Assembly (NCBI GenBank): GCA_003157595.1
Contig: PMKB01000272.1
Coordinates: 234 to 8,814, forward strand
Length of the DNA: 8,581 nt
DNA from: Solirubrobacterales bacterium
GTDB taxonomy: Bacteria; Actinomycetota; Thermoleophilia; Solirubrobacterales; Solirubrobacteraceae
Direction of reading: 5' to 3'
Numbering within the stretch: position 1 is the stretch's first letter; each line of letters opens with the position of its first letter. Shown here in pieces: positions 7,172 through 8,581 of this stretch. The notes beneath the pieces were generated by a model. The model worked only from the letters and a program-made list of their open reading frames with translations. It had not been told where the DNA came from and searched no databases. The position numbers and the translations under genes were made by a program.

Positions 7172-8581
7172 TCAGGCCGCGACCGGCAGATCGTCGGCGT
7201 CCAGGATCGGCGAGAGCCAGCGGCGCGCCTCCGCCGCCGTCCAGCCCTTTCGCGCGGCGTAGTCCTCGAGCTGGTCTGAGCCGATGTGCCCGACGCCGAA
7301 ATAGCGCGAGTCCGGGTGTGCGAGAAACATTCCGGAGACCGAGGAGCCCGGGTTCATCGCGAAGCTCTCGGTCAGCGTGATGCCCGCACGCGCAGGCGCG
7401 TCGAGCAGTTCGAACAGCGTGCCCTTCTCGGTGTGGTCGGGCTGGCAGCCATAGCCGGGCGCCGGCCGGATGCCGCGATAGCGCTCGGCGATCAGCTCTT
7501 CGCGCGAAAGCGACTCGCCCGGCGCGTAGGCCCAGGCCTCGCGGCGCACCCATTCGTGCAGCCGTTCGGCAAAGGCCTCGGCCAGCCGGTCGCACAGCGC
7601 CTTGAACAGGATTGCGCTGTAGTCGTCGTTGTCGCGCTCGAACTGAGCGCTGCGCTCGTGCTCGAGATGCCCAGTCGTGACTGCGAAGGCGCCCACGTAG
7701 TCGGCCACGTCACTGTCGCGCGGCGCGACGAAGTCGGCGAGCGCGAGGTTCGGGTGGGCGGCGTCGCGCTCCATCTGCTGGCGCAGCGTGTGCAGCGTCG
7801 CCAGCGGCTCGCCCCGGTCCTCGTCCGCGTAGACGGCGATGTCGTCGCCGATCGCGTTCGCCGGCCACAGCCCGACGACGGCGTCGGCGCGGATCCAGCG
7901 CTCGGCGACGATCCGCTCGAGCATCGCCTCGGCATCGCGGTGGAGGCTGCGCGCGACCTCGCCGACGCTCGGATCCTCGAAGATCCGCGGGAAGGTGCCC
8001 TTCAGCTCCCAGGTGCGAAACAGCGGCGTCCAGTCGACGTAGCCGACCAGATCGCCCAGCGCGTAGTCGCCCAGCGTGTGCACGCCGAGCAGTGGCGGCG
8101 TGGTGGGGGCGTAAGCGCTCCAGTCGGTCGTGAAGCGGTTCTCGCGCGCCGCCGCCAGGCTCGCGCGGCGGGAGGACCGCCGCTCCGAGGCGCGTCGCTC
8201 GGCGATTGCGCGGTACTCGGCCGCCACCTCGGCCACCAGCGCGGGCCGCTGCTCGTCGCTGAGCAGCGCGCTGGCCACGCCGACCGCCCGCGAGGCGTCG
8301 GGAACGTAGACCGCCTGACCGAGGTTGTAGGCGGGATCGATCTTCACCGCAGTGTGCGCTTTGCTCGTGGTGGCCCCGCCGATCAGCAGCGGCAGGCTCA
8401 TCCCGCGGCGCTCCATCTCGGCGGCCACGTTGCACATCTCCTCGAGCGAGGGCGTGATCAGGCCCGACAGGCCGACCAGGTCCGCGTCGCACTCGACGAC
8501 GCTGTCGAGGATCCTGTGCGCCGGCACCATCACGCCGAGGTCGATCACGTCAAAGCCGTTGCAGGCCAGCACGACGCCGAC
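7172..8581 (-). CDS. metH: Cobalamin-dependent methionine synthase, C-terminal part (5' end outside window)
   Basis: The visible 469 residues are the end of MetH, which methylates homocysteine from methyltetrahydrofolate via methylcobalamin. Residues 1-120 are the cobalamin-binding Rossmann-like domain: VGVVLACNGFDVIDLGVMVP, then GLSGLITPSLEEM and LIGGATTSKAHTAV. The DxHxxG cobalamin-ligand motif should lie just outside the right edge. Residues about 145-469 are the AdoMet-dependent reactivation domain, with RPAPGY (372-377) followed by PDHTEKGTLFELL, and a C-terminal segment SVSGMFLAHPDSRYFGVGHIG and RKGWTAAEARRWLSP close to E. coli MetH. The protein ends at a TGA at 7172, the position expected for the family, so the C-terminus is intact. 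An internal GTG at 8572 allows an open frame inside the window but is not the real start. The upstream homocysteine and folate domains cannot be assessed. Confidence 0.96.
   Translation of the reverse strand, partial: VGVVLACNGFDVIDLGVMVPAHRILDSVVECDADLVGLSGLITPSLEEMCNVAAEMERRGMSLPLLIGGATTSKAHTAVKIDPAYNLGQAVYVPDASRAVGVASALLSDEQRPALVAEVAAEYRAIAERRASERRSSRRASLAAARENRFTTDWSAYAPTTPPLLGVHTLGDYALGDLVGYVDWTPLFRTWELKGTFPRIFEDPSVGEVARSLHRDAEAMLERIVAERWIRADAVVGLWPANAIGDDIAVYADEDRGEPLATLHTLRQQMERDAAHPNLALADFVAPRDSDVADYVGAFAVTTGHLEHERSAQFERDNDDYSAILFKALCDRLAEAFAERLHEWVRREAWAYAPGESLSREELIAERYRGIRPAPGYGCQPDHTEKGTLFELLDAPARAGITLTESFAMNPGSSVSGMFLAHPDSRYFGVGHIGSDQLEDYAARKGWTAAEARRWLSPILDADDLPVAA

Overview
This 8.6 kb window is GC-rich, compact bacterial chromosome. 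Several features point to a high-GC actinobacterium, probably one of the deep-branching class Thermoleophilia (Solirubrobacterales-like): the layout of the split cytochrome b locus, an acyl-CoA-synthetase/GNAT fusion with the acetyltransferase at the N-terminus, and a DevS-like two-GAF histidine kinase. The placement is inferred from gene content; there is no rRNA or other phylogenetic marker here.

Layout: (1) Positions 1-1576, minus strand: a three-gene respiratory operon read leftward and cut by the window edge. It holds a 56-residue single-helix membrane protein, a short b6-type cytochrome b (224 aa, four heme-ligand histidines), and an N-terminally anchored membrane protein whose first 246 residues are visible. 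Adjacent genes overlap by 3-4 bases, so they are probably translationally coupled. (2) Positions 1577-1917: a 341-base divergent intergenic region with three inverted repeats and no credible gene. (3) Positions 1918-4629, plus strand: a 903-aa protein acetyltransferase (Pat-like) fused to an ADP-forming acyl-CoA synthetase-type module. (4) Positions 4630-4834: a short intergenic region with an 18-bp tandem duplication across the stop codon and a terminator-like inverted repeat. (5) Positions 4835-5344, plus strand: a NarL-family receiver domain with no DNA-binding domain. It is convergent, with only 15 bp between stop codons, with (6) positions 5360-7060, minus strand, a DevS/DosT-like GAF-GAF-HisKA_3-HATPase sensor kinase. 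(7) Positions 7172-8581, minus strand: the C-terminal 469 residues of cobalamin-dependent methionine synthase (metH), cut by the right edge just after where the cobalamin-ligand histidine motif should be.

The genes are mostly housekeeping or regulatory. The respiratory operon handles quinol oxidation, the Pat-like protein couples CoA metabolism to lysine acylation, and the kinase/receiver pair looks like a redox or gas-sensing module. No mobile element, CRISPR array, tRNA or rRNA was seen. The most unusual points are the b6-type cytochrome with an altered quinol-site loop and no heme-c cysteine, the receiver that has lost both its output domain and its switch Thr/Ser, the kinase that keeps the DevS heme-ligand His and distal Tyr at the same spacing, and a perfect palindrome just upstream of the kinase's candidate -10 element.
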